Source: Sacculina carcini (taxonomy: Eukaryota; Arthropoda; Thecostraca; Sacculinidae). From it: DNA of 64,000 bases. The notes beneath the pieces are model-generated. The model was given only the letters and a program-made list of their open reading frames with translations. It searched no databases and was not told the origin of the DNA. The position numbers and the translations under genes are program-made. Of the stretch, positions 30,095 through 45,500 are shown piece after piece. The stretch is taken from positions 3,614,349 to 3,678,348 of the forward strand of contig OU696584.1 in NCBI GenBank assembly GCA_916048095.2. Reading direction: 5' to 3'. Numbering within the stretch: position 1 is the stretch's first letter; each line of letters begins with the position of its first letter.

Positions 30095-32725
30095 CTATAT
30101 ATATAAAAGAGATCCTCTGTGTGTCTGTCTGTGTGTGTGTGTGTCTGTGTGTGTGTTCGACCCTCCTTGGTCCATATTCTATCAGCTATTATTCGGCCAC
30201 CACTTAGCCTACCCGCTAACAATTTATACCATCACGTTGGAAATTTTCTTGTCTACACTTTAGATTAAATTTTAAATTTCAAAAATGAAATCAAAAAAAG
30301 TTATAGCGGTGAAAAGACAAAATGAACCCTGAAAAATGCGAAAATTGTGGTCAATGCTCTGCCATCTACTCCTCATAAACCAGAAATGGTACAGCCAAAC
30401 AGATTATACCACTGTGTAGAGAATTTTCTGTTCTACAAGATAGGTTATAATTCATATCCGAAAATAGAACATAAAAGATGTAAACATGACAAAATTTCAA
30501 TCTATATTCAAAAATATATTTATACTCCACGCGTCCGATTTTCTATACTTTTTTCTCTATGTATCAAAAACTAATTATCACACAACTAAATAAATAATAC
30601 CATCATGCTGGGAATTTTGTTTGCTACAACACGGTATAATTTTTAATTTTCCAAAGTGTATTGAAAAAAAGTTACGGCGGTGTGAAGTCAAAATGACAAA
30701 GTCAAAAATGCAAAATTAGCACTGGAAACCGTGAATGTTTTGGTAAATATTCCCCTATCTATTCCTCATAAACCAGCAATGGTACAGCTATAAAAATTAT
30801 ACTATTGTGTAGATAATTTTGTGTTCTACAAGAAACGTTATAATTTATACCCACAAATGATACAAAAAATGTGTAAAATTGGCAAAATTGTCAAATACAT
30901 CCAAAATTACACTTGATCACCGGGCGCCTAAATTAATTCATTTTTCTACCTATTTCTCAGGAACTATTTGTCACACATTAAAATAAATTATATCATCGTG
31001 CTGGAAATTGTATTTTTTTAAATGCGGTATAATTCTTAATTTTCCAAAGTGTATCTGAAGGAAGTTACGGCGGTGTAAAGTCAAAAGGACATATTGCCAA
31101 TTTGACAGCTATTATGCGCACTTGCGATTACACAGGAATATACTACTGTGTAGAGAATTTTGTGTTCTACAAGAAAAGGTATAATTTATACCCACAAATG
31201 ATACAAAAAACGTGTAAAATTGGCAAAATTCTCAAATGCATCCAAAATTACACTAGAACACCGGGTGACTAAAATTTATTCATTTTTCTACCCATTTCTC
31301 AGGAACTGTTTGTAATACCTTAAAATTAATTATACCATCGTGCTAGAAATGTTGTTTTCTACAATACAGTATAATTCTTAATTTTCCAAGGTGTATCTGA
31401 AGGAAGATACGGCGGTGTAAAGTCAAAATGTCATGTTGCCAATTTGACAGCTATTATGCGTACTTGCGATTACACATGAATATACACTGATTTAATTTCA
31501 CTCAAGTCCAATCACAATTTACGCACTTGCGATTACTCAGGAATATACTACTGTGTAGAGAATTTTGTGTTCTACAAGATAAGCTATAATTTATAACCAC
31601 AAATTATACAAAAAACGTGTAAAATTGGCAAAATTCTCAAATACATCCAAAATTTCACTTGAACACCGGCCGAATAAGATTAATTAATTTTTCTACTATT
31701 TCTCAGTAACTATTTGCTAAACATAAAAATAAATTATACCATCGTGCTAGAAATCTTGTTTTCTACAATACGGTATAATTTGTAATTTTACAAAGTGTAT
31801 CTGAAGGAAGTTACGACGGTGTAAAGTCAAATTATCATGTTGCCAATTTGACAGCTATTATGCGCACTTGCGATTACACAGGAATATACACCGATTAAAT
31901 TTCACTGAAGCCCAATCACAATTAACAATGCATCATATTATCTCCAAGCATGGATGGTGTGGTTTTATTGCGTACAGTTTAATTAATGCTACACTCTACT
32001 GAATATAAAGGCTTTATTGTCCTCAATAACGTTCCGCACGACGGGCGGGTAAAATTCTATTGGGAACAAAGTAAACTACTGAATTTAACTGTGTAATTTA
32101 ATTGGTTTAATTTCAAGTTGCATAAGCATAAGTTGCATAAGGATATGGGTTGCAATATCATGTAATGCCAACTTATGCTGTTTTAGCGGAAGCATTAACC
32201 TGGAATTATAGAGATGACAGAAGGTTGCATTGTTTTGATAGTGTTGTGGAAAAACATGTTTTCTAAATTGAAACATAAATTTCACATTTAGACTTTTAGA
32301 TTAGCTATAACTTTCCTGTGGGTTTGTTTTTCTCTTTCAATTTGCACTAATTTTTTATGAATTGAATATTAATTATATTTTATGAACTGTTCCGCACGAC
32401 GGGCGAATTAAATGTATCTATAAAGAGTGGGTTTAAATGATAGCGAGGTATATGATATTTTGCTAGCAGTAAATATTCTAGCGATAAAAGTAGAATAGCT
32501 CTTAAGCAAATGATTTTGGAGAATGATGTGAACCTTTAAATATATTTTGCGATCTGATGATATATGTATTACGAATAATACGTAGCAGAATATAGATTGC
32601 ATAATATAATATCGGCTGTAATATCAAGGGCTGCATTATCGATGTAATCCAAAAAATAACAACTGTATGAATATGATGCATTAGTGGAAGCATTAACCGG
32701 GAATTATGAGATAATAATGCTATAT
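30095..32725 (+). repeat. 2,631-bp composite repeat, tandem unit 1
   Basis: Starts CTATATATATAAAAGAGATC and contains the TG-rich leader, B-type units, and hairpin motifs near 32031 and 32389. The next 2.6 kb repeats it almost base for base (I noticed only two differences, near 31605 and 31815). It also matches 22862-25490 with more differences. Confidence 0.93.
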
Positions 32726-35346
32726 CTATATATATAAAAGAGATCCTCTGTGTGTCTGTCTGTGTGTGTGTGTGTCTGTGTGTGTGTTCGACCCTCCTTG
32801 GTCCATATTCTATCAGCTATTATTCGGCCACCACTCAGCCTACCCGCTAACAATTTATACCATCACGTTGGAAATTTTCTTGTCTACACTTTAGATTAAA
32901 TTTTAAATTTCAAAAATGAAATCAAAAAAAGTTATAGCGGTGAAAAGACAAAATGAACCCTGAAAAATGCGAAAATTGTGGTCAATGCTCTGCCATCTAC
33001 TCCTCATAAACCAGAAATGGTACAGCCAAACAGATTATACCACTGTGTAGAGAATTTTCTGTTCTACAAGATAGGTTATAATTCATATCCGAAAATAGAA
33101 CATAAAAGATGTAAACATGACAAAATTTCAATCTATATTCAAAAATATATTTATACTCCACGCGTCCGATTTTCTATACTTTTTTCTCTATGTATCAAAA
33201 ACTAATTATCACACAACTAAATAAATAATACCATCATGCTGGGAATTTTGTTTGCTACAACACGGTATAATTTTTAATTTTCCAAAGTGTATTGAAAAAA
33301 AGTTACGGCGGTGTGAAGTCAAAATGACAAAGTCAAAAATGCAAAATTAGCACTGGAAACCGTGAATGTTTTGGTAAATATTCCCCTATCTATTCCTCAT
33401 AAACCAGCAATGGTACAGCTATAAAAATTATACTATTGTGTAGATAATTTTGTGTTCTACAAGAAACGTTATAATTTATACCCACAAATGATACAAAAAA
33501 TGTGTAAAATTGGCAAAATTGTCAAATACATCCAAAATTACACTTGATCACCGGGCGCCTAAATTAATTCATTTTTCTACCTATTTCTCAGGAACTATTT
33601 GTCACACATTAAAATAAATTATATCATCGTGCTGGAAATTGTATTTTTTTAAATGCGGTATAATTCTTAATTTTCCAAAGTGTATCTGAAGGAAGTTACG
33701 GCGGTGTAAAGTCAAAAGGACATATTGCCAATTTGACAGCTATTATGCGCACTTGCGATTACACAGGAATATACTACTGTGTAGAGAATTTTGTGTTCTA
33801 CAAGAAAAGGTATAATTTATACCCACAAATGATACAAAAAACGTGTAAAATTGGCAAAATTCTCAAATGCATCCAAAATTACACTAGAACACCGGGTGAC
33901 TAAAATTTATTCATTTTTCTACCCATTTCTCAGGAACTGTTTGTAATACCTTAAAATTAATTATACCATCGTGCTAGAAATGTTGTTTTCTACAATACAG
34001 TATAATTCTTAATTTTCCAAGGTGTATCTGAAGGAAGATACGGCGGTGTAAAGTCAAAATGTCATGTTGCCAATTTGACAGCTATTATGCGTACTTGCGA
34101 TTACACATGAATATACACTGATTTAATTTCACTCAAGTCCAATCACAATTTACGCACTTGCGATTACTCAGGAATATACTACTGTGTAGAGAATTTTGTG
34201 TTCTACAAGATAAGCTATAATTTATAACCACAAATGATACAAAAAACGTGTAAAATTGGCAAAATTCTCAAATACATCCAAAATTTCACTTGAACACCGG
34301 CCGAATAAGATTAATTAATTTTTCTACTATTTCTCAGTAACTATTTGCTAAACATAAAAATAAATTATACCATCGTGCTAGAAATCTTGTTTTCTACAAT
34401 ACGGTATAATTTGTAATTTTACAAAGTGTATCTGAAGGAAGTTACGGCGGTGTAAAGTCAAATTATCATGTTGCCAATTTGACAGCTATTATGCGCACTT
34501 GCGATTACACAGGAATATACACCGATTAAATTTCACTGAAGCCCAATCACAATTAACAATGCATCATATTATCTCCAAGCATGGATGGTGTGGTTTTATT
34601 GCGTACAGTTTAATTAATGCTACACTCTACTGAATATAAAGGCTTTATTGTCCTCAATAACGTTCCGCACGACGGGCGGGTAAAATTCTATTGGGAACAA
34701 AGTAAACTACTGAATTTAACTGTGTAATTTAATTGGTTTAATTTCAAGTTGCATAAGCATAAGTTGCATAAGGATATGGGTTGCAATATCATGTAATGCC
34801 AACTTATGCTGTTTTAGCGGAAGCATTAACCTGGAATTATAGAGATGACAGAAGGTTGCATTGTTTTGATAGTGTTGTGGAAAAACATGTTTTCTAAATT
34901 GAAACATAAATTTCACATTTAGACTTTTAGATTAGCTATAACTTTCCTGTGGGTTTGTTTTTCTCTTTCAATTTGCACTAATTTTTTATGAATTGAATAT
35001 TAATTATATTTTATGAACTGTTCCGCACGACGGGCGAATTAAATGTATCTATAAAGAGTGGGTTTAAATGATAGCGAGGTATATGATATTTTGCTAGCAG
35101 TAAATATTCTAGCGATAAAAGTAGAATAGCTCTTAAGCAAATGATTTTGGAGAATGATGTGAACCTTTAAATATATTTTGCGATCTGATGATATATGTAT
35201 TACGAATAATACGTAGCAGAATATAGATTGCATAATATAATATCGGCTGTAATATCAAGGGCTGCATTATCGATGTAATCCAAAAAATAACAACTGTATG
35301 AATATGATGCATTAGTGGAAGCATTAACCGGGAATTATGAGATAAT
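32726..35346 (+). repeat. 2,631-bp composite repeat, tandem unit 2
   Basis: Second copy of 30095-32725 at a constant offset of 2631 bases, with hairpin motifs near 34662 and 35020. The near-identity means a very recent duplication or an assembly duplication. Confidence 0.93.
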
Positions 35347-36252
35347 AATGCTATATATATACATAAAGAAGAAATTATCTGTCTGTCTGTGTATGTATGC
35401 TTGAATATGAGGTGACATAATTGCGCTGGTTCATGGTTCGCTGGTTCAATGATCAGGGGCTTCAAACGCAAACGAAGCGATGGCTCATTTTTATTAAATA
35501 AAAATGTCCCGCGGGCAGCAATAAAACGTTCAATTTCACCGTGTAGAATGAATTCATATACAAAACTAATGGATTTGACTTCAAGAACCAGAACGGATGG
35601 TGTTCGAGTTCTGAATTATTCCGCACGTCGGCCGGGTTTAAATATGAGGCGGGCTGAGTGAAAATATTTTGTCAAAATGTAAATTAAAAATAATGAAATT
35701 TAGACTTTTTAATTGATTAAGGTTTTTATGAGTTTGCCTTATTTATTTTTAATTTGCAATATTTTTATGAATTTTTCCGCACAACGGGCGGGTTTTAATG
35801 CTAGTATATACATAAAGAAGAAATTATCTGTCTGTCTGTGTATGTATGCTTGAATATGAGGTGACATAATTGCGCTGGTTCATGGTTCGCTGGTTCAATG
35901 ATCAGGGGCTTCAAACGCAAACGAAGCGATGGCTCATTTTTATTAAATAAAAATGTCCCGCGGGCAGCAATAAAACGTTCAATTTCACCGTGTAGAATGA
36001 ATTCATATACAAAACTAATGGATTTGACTTCAAGAACCAGAACGGATGGTGTTCGAGTTCTGAATTATTCCGCACGTCGGCCGGGTTTAAATATGAGGCG
36101 GGCTGAGTGAAAATATTTTGTCAAAATGTAAATTAAAAATAATGAAATTTAGACTTTTTAATTGATTAAGGTTTTTATGAGTTTGCCTTATTTATTTTTA
36201 ATTTGCAATATTTTTATGAATTTTTCCGCACAACGGGCGGGTTTTAATGCTA

Positions 36253-36254
<2 letters not shown>
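35347..36254 (+). repeat. two tandem A-type hairpin modules
   Basis: Copies of the 28.7-30.1 kb module at about 35350 and 35803, each ending ACAACGGGCGGG, TTTTAATGCTAG. The second ends at CTAG directly before a (TA)n tract. Confidence 0.85.

Positions 36255-36309
<55 letters not shown>
36255..36309. repeat. (TA)n microsatellite at an orientation switch
   Basis: About 55 bases of TA. Hairpin modules point toward it from both sides (CTAG end at left, CCCGCCCG at right). Confidence 0.95.
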
Positions 36310-36311
<2 letters not shown>

Positions 36312-39300
36312 CGCCCGTCGTGCGGAACAATTCATAAAGTAAAATTCATGTTTAATCCATAAAAGAGAATGAAGAAAAATTGAAAAGCAAAAAATTAACC
36401 CGTAAATATGTTTACCAATAGAAAAGTCTAAATGTTGACATTTTCATTTTAATTTTGACAAAATAGTATTCCTCAAACTGTCTCATATTTAAACCTACAC
36501 TTCGTGCGGAAAAATTCAGAACACGTAACAAACAATGAAAATTCTATCATATAAACCCGCCTGTCGCGCGGAACAATTCATACTTTGAAATTTGTGTATA
36601 ATTCATAAGAGAAAATGAATATGAATTAAAAAGTAAGCCCATAAAAAACTCCAAATTTTTATATTTATATATTTATTTTGGCAAAATAGTTGTGCTAAAC
36701 CGCCTCATATTTAAACCTGCCCGTCGTGCTGAATACACAATGAAAAATGACTAAACGTTTTCATCATAGTATTTCCAAATATATATTTATAAATTAACAT
36801 CATCTACCATTGAAACCCTCCCGTTTCGCGGAACAATTAATCAAGTAAAATAAATATTGGATTCATAAAATAAAACGAATAGAAATTAAAAAGAAAAAAG
36901 TAAATCAATAAAAAGTCTAAATATAAATGTGCTTATTTTAGATGTGGCAAAATATTTTCCCTCGAACAGCCTCGTATTTAAGCCCGCCCGTCGTCCGGAA
37001 CTATTAATATAATATAATGAATCATAAAGCAAAAAGCTTATCCAATAGAAAAATCAAAATTGGTAAATTCTTGTTTTAATTATTGACAAAGTTTTTTCCC
37101 TCAACACTGTTCAAATTCACACCCGTCCTTCGTGTGTAGTAATTCAGAAGTGTAACACTATCAAAACAATGCAACTTTCTGTCATCTCTATAATTCTAGA
37201 TTAATGCTTCCGCTAAAGAAGCATATGCATATAGTTGACATTACATGATATTGCAACTCATATGCTTATGCAACTTGAAATTAAACCAATTAAATTACAC
37301 AGTAAAATTCAGTAGTTTACTTTGTTCCCAGTAGCATTTTACCCGCCCGTCGTGCGGAACAATTCATGTGTAAATATTGAGGACAATAAAGCCTTTCTAT
37401 TCAGTATAGTGTAGCATTAATTAAACTGTACGCAATAAAACCATACCATCCATGCTTGGAGCTAATATGATGCATTCTTAATTGTGATTGGGCTTCAGTG
37501 AAATTTAATCGGTGTATATTCCTGTGTAATCGCAAGTGCGCAAAATAGCTGTCAGATTGATAATATGTGTTTTTGACTTTACACCGCCGTGACTTCCTTC
37601 AGATACACTTTGGAAAATTACAAATTATACCGTATTGTAGAAAACAAGATTTCTAGCACGATGGTATAATTTATTTTTATGTGTAACAAATAGTTACTGA
37701 GAAATGGTACAAAAATGAATTATTTTTAGTCGCCCGGTGTTCAAGTGTAATTTTGGATGTATTTGAGAATTTTGCCAATTACAAATTACACGTTTTTTGT
37801 ATCATTTGTGGGTATAAATTATAGCTTATCTTGTAGAACACAAAATTCTCTACACACTAGTATATTCCTGTGTAATCGCAAGTGCGTAAATTGTGATTGG
37901 ACTTCAGTGAAATTAAATCAGTGTATATTCATGTGTAATCGCAAGTGCGCATAATAGCTGTCAATTTGGCAACATGACATTTAGACTTTACACCGCCGTA
38001 ACTTCCTTTAGGTTCACTTTGGAAAATACAAAATTATACCGTATTGTAGAAAACAAAATTTCTAGCACGATGGTATAATTTATTGTAATGTGTCACAAAT
38101 AGTTCCTGAGAAATAGGTAGAAAATTAATTAATTTTAATCACCCGGTGTTCAAGTGTAATTTAGGATGTATTTGAGAAGTTTGCCAATTTTACACGTGTT
38201 TTGTATCATTTTGTGCATAAATGATAACTTTTCTTGTAGAACACAAAAATTATCTACACAATAGTATAATTTTTATAGCTGTACCATTGCTGGTTTATGA
38301 GGAATAGATAGCGGAATATTAACCAAAATATTCACGTTTTTTTGCTAATTTTGCCTTTTTGTCATTTACACTTCACACCGCCGTAACTTTTTTAATACAC
38401 CTTGGAAAATGAAAAATTATACCGTGTTGTAGATAACAAAATTTTCAGCATGTTGGTATTATTTATTTAGATGTGTGATAATTAGTTTTTGGGAAATGGA
38501 GAAAAAATATAGAAAATCGGACGCGTGGAGTTTAAATATAATTTTGAATGAAGATTGAATTTTTTTCCATTTTACATGTTTTATATATAAGTTTTGGGTA
38601 TAAATTATAGTTCGTTGAGTAGAACAGAAACTTTTCTACACAGTGGTATAATTTCTATAGTTGTACCATTGCTGGTTTAGGAGGAGTAGTCTTCAGAAAA
38701 TTGACCAAAATTTTCGCATTTTTCAGGGTTCATTTTGTTTTTTCACCGCTATAACTTTTTTTGGTTTTATTCTTAAAATTTAAAATTTAGTGTTAAGTGT
38801 AGACAAGAAAATTTCCAACGTGATGGTACAAATTGTTAGCGAGTATGTTTAGTGGTGGCTGAGTAATAGCTGATAGAAAATGGACCAACAAGGGTGGGAC
38901 ACACAGACAGACAGACACACACACACACACACACAGAGGATCTCTTTTATATATATATATATATATACTAGCATTAAAACCCGCCCGTTGTGCGGAGGAA
39001 TTCATAAAATGGAATTAATATTCATAAAAATTCATATTCGTAATAAATATTCAAAATTTAAAAAAGAAAATTAAAACTCATAAGTGTCTTACTCAATATA
39101 TAATATAATTACGCATTTGAATACAGCAGTAGAGAAGGCTGTGTTCGCGTGTAATTTTGCGGGAGCAAAGCCTCACGGCCCCGACTGGCACACCGCAGGT
39201 CCGGCCGCCACACAGGTTATCGCAGTCACGGCCAGCACAGAAAACTGTACGGCTGCGCGCACACGAAACCCGCCTTGCGGAAATTGGGCTATCACTTTAA

Positions 39301-42300
39301 GAAACGAACCCATCCGTTTCACTTCGCCAGGGAATCGAACCCAGGACCTCTCGTGCACAAAGCATGCGTTTTAGCCACTCGGCTACGAGGCGGACTTTTT
39401 ATATAAATTTACGCATTTGAACACAGCATTGGAGAGGCTAATGTTCGCGTGAATTTATGCATGGGCAAAGCCTCACGGCCCCGGCTGGCACACCGCAGGT
39501 CCGGCCGCACGGGTTTTGCAGTCACCGCCAGCACAGAAACTGCACGGCTGCGCGCACACAAAACCCGCATTGTACCGCACAAAACCCGTCTTACTCAATA
39601 GGAAAGTCCAAGTGTGAATATTTTTATTTTTATTTTGACATAATATTTTCCCTCAACCCGCCTCATATATAAACCCAACCATTGTGCGGAATAATTCAGA
39701 ACACAAACACGTAACAAACAATGAAAATTCTAGCATGTAAACCCGCCCGTCGAGCGAAACAGTTCATACGATTAGATTTGTATTCAATTCATAAGAGAAA
39801 AGGAATATGAATTAAAAAAGAGTGGAGTAAACCCATGAAAAAGTATAAATTTCTATATTATCATGTTTATTTTCACAAAATAGTTTGCCTAAACCGCCTC
39901 ATACATACCCGTCGTGCTGAATAATTCAGAACTCAGACACGAAACAATGAAAAATGACTACACTTTTTCATCATAATGTTTCCAAAATATTTTCATAACT
40001 TAACATCACCGTCTAGCATTGAAACCCGCCAGTTGTGCGGAGCAATTCATAAAATTAAATTCATATTTTATTCATAAACATATTGCAAATTAAAAAAGAA
40101 AAAAGATGTACTCATTAAAATCTTACTCAATTGAAAAGTCTATACTCAATTATTTTTATTTTTATTTTGACAACATATTTTCCTTTAACCCGCCTCATAT
40201 TGAAACCCGCCCGTCGTGCTCAACAATTCATAAAATGAAATGCATATTCAATCCATAGAATAAACTGTATAAAAATTAAAAAGCAAATAATTTAACCTGT
40301 AAATACGTTCACCAATAAAAACTCTAAATGTGAATATTTTAATTATAAATTTGACAAAATATTATCCCTTAATCCACCTCATATTTAAGCCTACCAGTCG
40401 TGCGGAATAATTCAGAACACTAACACGTACGAAACAATGAAAATTCTAGCATGTAAACCCCCCGTCGTGCGAAACAGTTCATAATATCAAATTTGTATTC
40501 AATTCATAAGAGAAAATAAATATGAATTAATAAAGAAAAGGGTAAACCCAAAAAAATCCTATTTAAACCTGCCCGTCGTGCTGAATAATTCAGAACTCTG
40601 ACACAAAACAGTGAAAAATTACTAATTTTTCTATCATAATGTTTTCAAAATATATTTATAACTGAACATCACGATCTAGCATCTAGCATCTGTTAAACCC
40701 CGCCCTTTGTGCAGAACAATAAATAAAGTAAAATGAATATTGAATTGAGAAAAAATTATTAGAAATTAAAAAAGAAAAAGTAAACCCATCAAAAGTCTTA
40801 ACCAATAGAAAGTCTAAATGTGAATGTTTTTATTTTAGATGTGGCAAAATATTTTCCCTCGAACTGCCTCGTATTTAAACCCGCCCGTCGTGCGGAACTA
40901 TAAATAGAATATAATGAATCAAAAAGCAAAAAGCTTATCCAATAGAAAAATATAAATTTATAAATTCTTGTTATAATTATTGACGAAGTTTTTTTCCTCA
41001 ACACTGCTCAAGTTCACACCCATCCTTCGTGTGTAGTAATTCAGAAGTGTAACACTATCAAAACAATGAAACCTTCTGTCATCTCTATAATTCCAGATTT
41101 ATGCGTCCGCTAAAACAGCATATTCATATAGTTGGCATTGCATGATATTACAACCCATATGCTTATGCAACTCGAGTAGTTAACTTTTTCTCAGTAGTAT
41201 TTTACCCGCCTGTCGGGCGGAACAATTCATGTGTAAATATTGAGGACAATAAAGCCTTTCTATTCAGTATAGTGTAACATTAATTAAACTGTACCCAATA
41301 AAACCACACCATCCATGCTTGGAGCTAATATGATGCATTCGGAATTGCGATTGGGCTTCAGTGAAATTTAATCGGTGTATATTCCTGTGTAATCGCAAGT
41401 GCGCATAATAGCTGTCAAATTGGCAACATGATATTTTGACTTTACACCACCGTAACTTCCTTCAGATACACTTTGGAAAATTACAAATTATACCATATTG
41501 CAGAAAAAAGATTTCTAGCACGATGGTATAATTTATTTTTATGTGTAACAAATAGTTACTGAGAAATAGTAGAAAAATGAATTAATTTTAGTCGCCCGGT
41601 GTTCAAGTGTAATTTTGGATGTATTTGAGAATTTTGCCAATTTTACACGTTTTTTGTATCATTTGTGGGTATAAATTATAGCTTATCTTGTAGAACACAA
41701 AAGTATCTACAAAGTAGTATATTCCTGTGTAATCGCAAGTGCACATAATAGGTGTCAAATTGGCAAAATGTAATTTGGACTTTACACCGCCGTAACTTCC
41801 TTCAGATACACTTTGGAAAATTACAAATTATACCGTATTGCAGAAAACAAGATTTCTAGCACGATGGTATAATTTATTTTTATGTGTACAAATAGTTACT
41901 GAGAAATAGTAGAAAAATGAATTAATTTTAGTCGCCCGGTGTTCAAGTGTAATTTTGGATGTATTTGAAAATTTTGCCAATTTTACACGTTTTTTGTATC
42001 ATTTGTGGGTATAAATTATAGCGTTGCTTGTAGAACACAAAATTTTCTACACAATGGTATAGTTTTTATAGCTGTAACTTTGCTGGTTTATGAGGAATAG
42101 ATAGCGGAATATTGACCAAAATATTCGCGTTTTTCAGTGCTAATTTTGCCTTTTTAACTTTGTCATTTTGACTTCACACCGCCGTAAATTTTTTTAATAC
42201 ACTTTGGAAAATTAAAAATTATACCGTGTTGTAGAAAACAAAATTTCCAGCATGATGGTATTATTTATTTATATGTGTGATATTTATTTGTTGAGAAATA

Positions 42301-42545
42301 GAGAAAAAAGTAAATATAATCGGTCGCCTTAATTTAAAATATATTTATGAATGTAGATTGTAATTTTGTCATTTTTAAATATTTTATATTTAATTTCAGA
42401 ATTTGAATTATAACCTAACATGTATATCAGAAAATTGTCTACACAGTGGTATAATTCGTATAGCTGTACCATTTATGGTTTATAAGGAGTAGATGGCGGA
42501 ATATTGACCAAAATTTTCGCATTTTTCAGGGTTCATTTTGTCTTT
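36310..42545 (-). repeat. left arm of giant inverted repeat (hairpin modules and B units)
   Basis: Modules with the motif in CCCGCCCGTCGTGCGG orientation (for example near 36311, 36718, 36983, 37343, 38981, 39742, 40208, 40881 and 41210) alternate with B-type blocks (37.4-38.9 and 41.2-42.5 kb). The sequence is matched in reverse complement by 42546-48976. Two SINE copies were added in this arm only (39.1-39.6 kb). Confidence 0.75.
39099..39587 (-). mobile_element. SINE pair inserted as one unit, with 13-base target duplication
   Basis: The whole unit is flanked by GTCTTACTCAATA at 39086-39098 and 39588-39600. The inverted-repeat partner near 48.4 kb has this site once and uninterrupted, as an empty site. 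Copy one (39108-39393) is full-length-looking, with box B and box A on the - strand and head CGAGGCG at 39386-39392; copy two (39408-39587) lacks the tRNA head. Both match the SINE at 8868-9153. A dimeric insertion, or insertion of one copy next to another before mobilisation, would explain a single shared target duplication. Confidence 0.85.
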
Positions 42546-45500
42546 GTCTTTTTATGAATATTAATTCCATTTTATGAATATTAATTCCATTTTATGAATT
42601 CCTCCGCACAACGGGCGGGTTTAAATGCTAGTATGTATATAGAAGAGATCCTCTGTGTGTGTGTGTCTCTCCCACCCTTCTTGGTCCATTATTCTGCAAG
42701 CTGCTACTCGGTAACCACTTGGCGTACCCGTTAACAATTTATACCATTACGTTGGAAATTTTCTTGTCTACACTTTAGACTCAATTTTAAATTTTAAAAA
42801 TGAAACCTAAAAAAGTTATAGCGGTAAGTAAAAGACAAAATGAACCCTGAAAAATGCGGAAATTTTGGTCAATATTCTGCAATCGAGATCTCCTAAAGCA
42901 GAAATGGTACAGCAATACAGAGTATACAACTGTGTAGAGAATTTTCCGTTCTACAAGATAGGCTATAATTCATATCCAAAAATTGAATGTAAAATATGTA
43001 AAAATGACCAAATTTCAATCTACATTCATAATTTCATTTTAACTTCGTGCGACCGATTTTCTTTACTTTTTTCTCTATTTCTCAAAAACTAATCATCACA
43101 CATCTAAACAAGAATACCATCATGCTAGGAATTTTGTCATCCACAAAACGGTATGATTTTTAATTTTCCAAAGTGTATTGAAAAAAAGTTACGGCGGTGT
43201 GAAGTGTAAATGACAAAGTCAAAAAGGCAAAATTAGCACACAAAAACGTGAATATTTTGGTCAATATTCCGCTATCTATTCCTCATTAACCAGCAATGGT
43301 ACAGCTATAAAAATTATACTATTGTGTGGATAATTTTGTGTTCTACAATAAAAGTTATAATTTATACCCACAAATGATACAAAAAACGTGTAAAATTGGC
43401 AAACTTCTCAAATACATCCAAAATTACACTTGAACACCGGGTGACTAAAATTAATTCAATTTTCTACTATTTCTCAGTAACTATTCGTTATACATAAAAA
43501 TAAATTATACCATCGTGCTAGAAATCTTGTTTTCTACAATACGGTATAATTTGTAATTTTCCAAAGTATAATTTTGGTCAATATTCTACAGACTACTCCT
43601 CCTAAACCAGCAATGGTAGAACTAAACAAATTATACCACTATGTAGAAAATTTTCTGTTCTACTCATCAAACTATTATTCATACCCAAAAATTGAATATA
43701 AAACATGTAAAATGGAAAAAAATCAATCTACATTCAAAATTTTATTTAAACTCCACGCGTCCAATTTTCTATACTTTTTTCTCTATTTCTCAAAAACTAA
43801 TCATCACACATCTAAATAAATAATACCATCATGCTGGGAATTTTGTTTTCTACAACACGGTATAATTTTTAATTTTCCAAAGTGTATTAAAAAAAGTTAC
43901 GGCGGTGTGAAGTGTAAATGGCAAAAAGGCAAAATTAGCACAAAAAACGTGAATATTTTGGTCAATATTCAGCTATCTATTCCTCATAAACCAGCAATGG
44001 TACAGCTATAAAAAAATTATATTATTGTGTAGATAATTTTGTGTTCTACAAGAAAAGTTATAATTTATACCCACAAATGATACAAAAAACGTGTAAAATT
44101 GGCAAAATTCTCAAATACATCCAAAATTATACTTAAACACCGGGCGACTAAAATTAATTCATTTTTGTACTATTTCTCAGTAACTATTTGTCACACATTA
44201 CAATAAATTATACCATCGTGCTAGAAATTTTGTTTTCTACAATACGGTATAATTTTTAATTTTCCAAAGTGTATCTGAAGGAAGTTACGACGGTGTAAAT
44301 TCAGAAGGACATATTGCCAATTTGACAGCTATTATGCGCACTTGCGATAAGTGAGATCGGCTTCTTGTGTATCTACACAGGAATATACTACTGTATAGAG
44401 AATTTTGTGTTCTACAAGATAAGTTATAATTTATACCCACAAATGATACAGAAAACGTTAAAAATTGGCAAAATTCTCAAATAAATCCAAAATTACACTT
44501 GAACACCGGGCGACTAAGATTAATTCATTTTTCTACTATTTCTCAGTAACTATTTGTTACACATAAAAATAAATTATACCATCGTGCTAGAAATCTTGTT
44601 TTCTACAATACGGTATAATTTGTAATTTTCCAAAGTATAATTTTGGTCAATATTCTACAGACTACTCCTCCTAAACCAGCAATGGTAGAACTAAACAAAT
44701 TATACCACTATGTAGAAAATTTTCTGTTCTACTCATCAAACTATAATTCATACCCAAAAATTGAATATAAAACATGTAAAATGGAAAAAAATCAATCTAC
44801 ATTCAAAATTTTATTTAAACTCCACGCGTCCAATTTTCTATACTTTTTTCTCTATTTCTCAAAAACTAATCATCACACATCTAAATAAATAATACCATCA
44901 TGCTGGGAATTTTGTTTTCTACAACACGGTATAATTTTTAATTTTCCAAAGTGTATTAAAAAAAGTTACGGCGGTGTGAAGTGTAAATGGCAAAAAGGCA
45001 AAATTAGCAAAAAAAACGTGAATATTTTGGTCAATATTCAGCTATCTATTCCTCATAAACCAGCAATGGTACAGCTATAAAAAAATTATATTATTGTGTA
45101 GATAATTTTTGTGTTCTACAAGAAAAGTTATAATTTATACCCACAAATGATACAAAAAACGTGTAAAATTGGCAAAATTCTCAAATACATCCAAAATTAT
45201 ACTTAAACACCGGGCGACTAAAATTAATTCATTTTTGTACTATTTCTCAGTAACTATTTGTCACACATTACAATAAATTATACCATCGTGCTAGAAATTT
45301 TGTTTTCTACAATACGGTATAATTTTTAATTTTCCAAAGTGTATCTGAAGGAAGTTACGTTAAATTAAAAAACTAATCATCACACATCTAAATAAATAAT
45401 ACCATCATGCTGGGAATTTTGTTTTCTACAACACGGTATAATTTTTAATTTTCCAAAGTGTATTAAAAAAAGTTACGGCGGTGTGAAGTGTAAATGGCAA

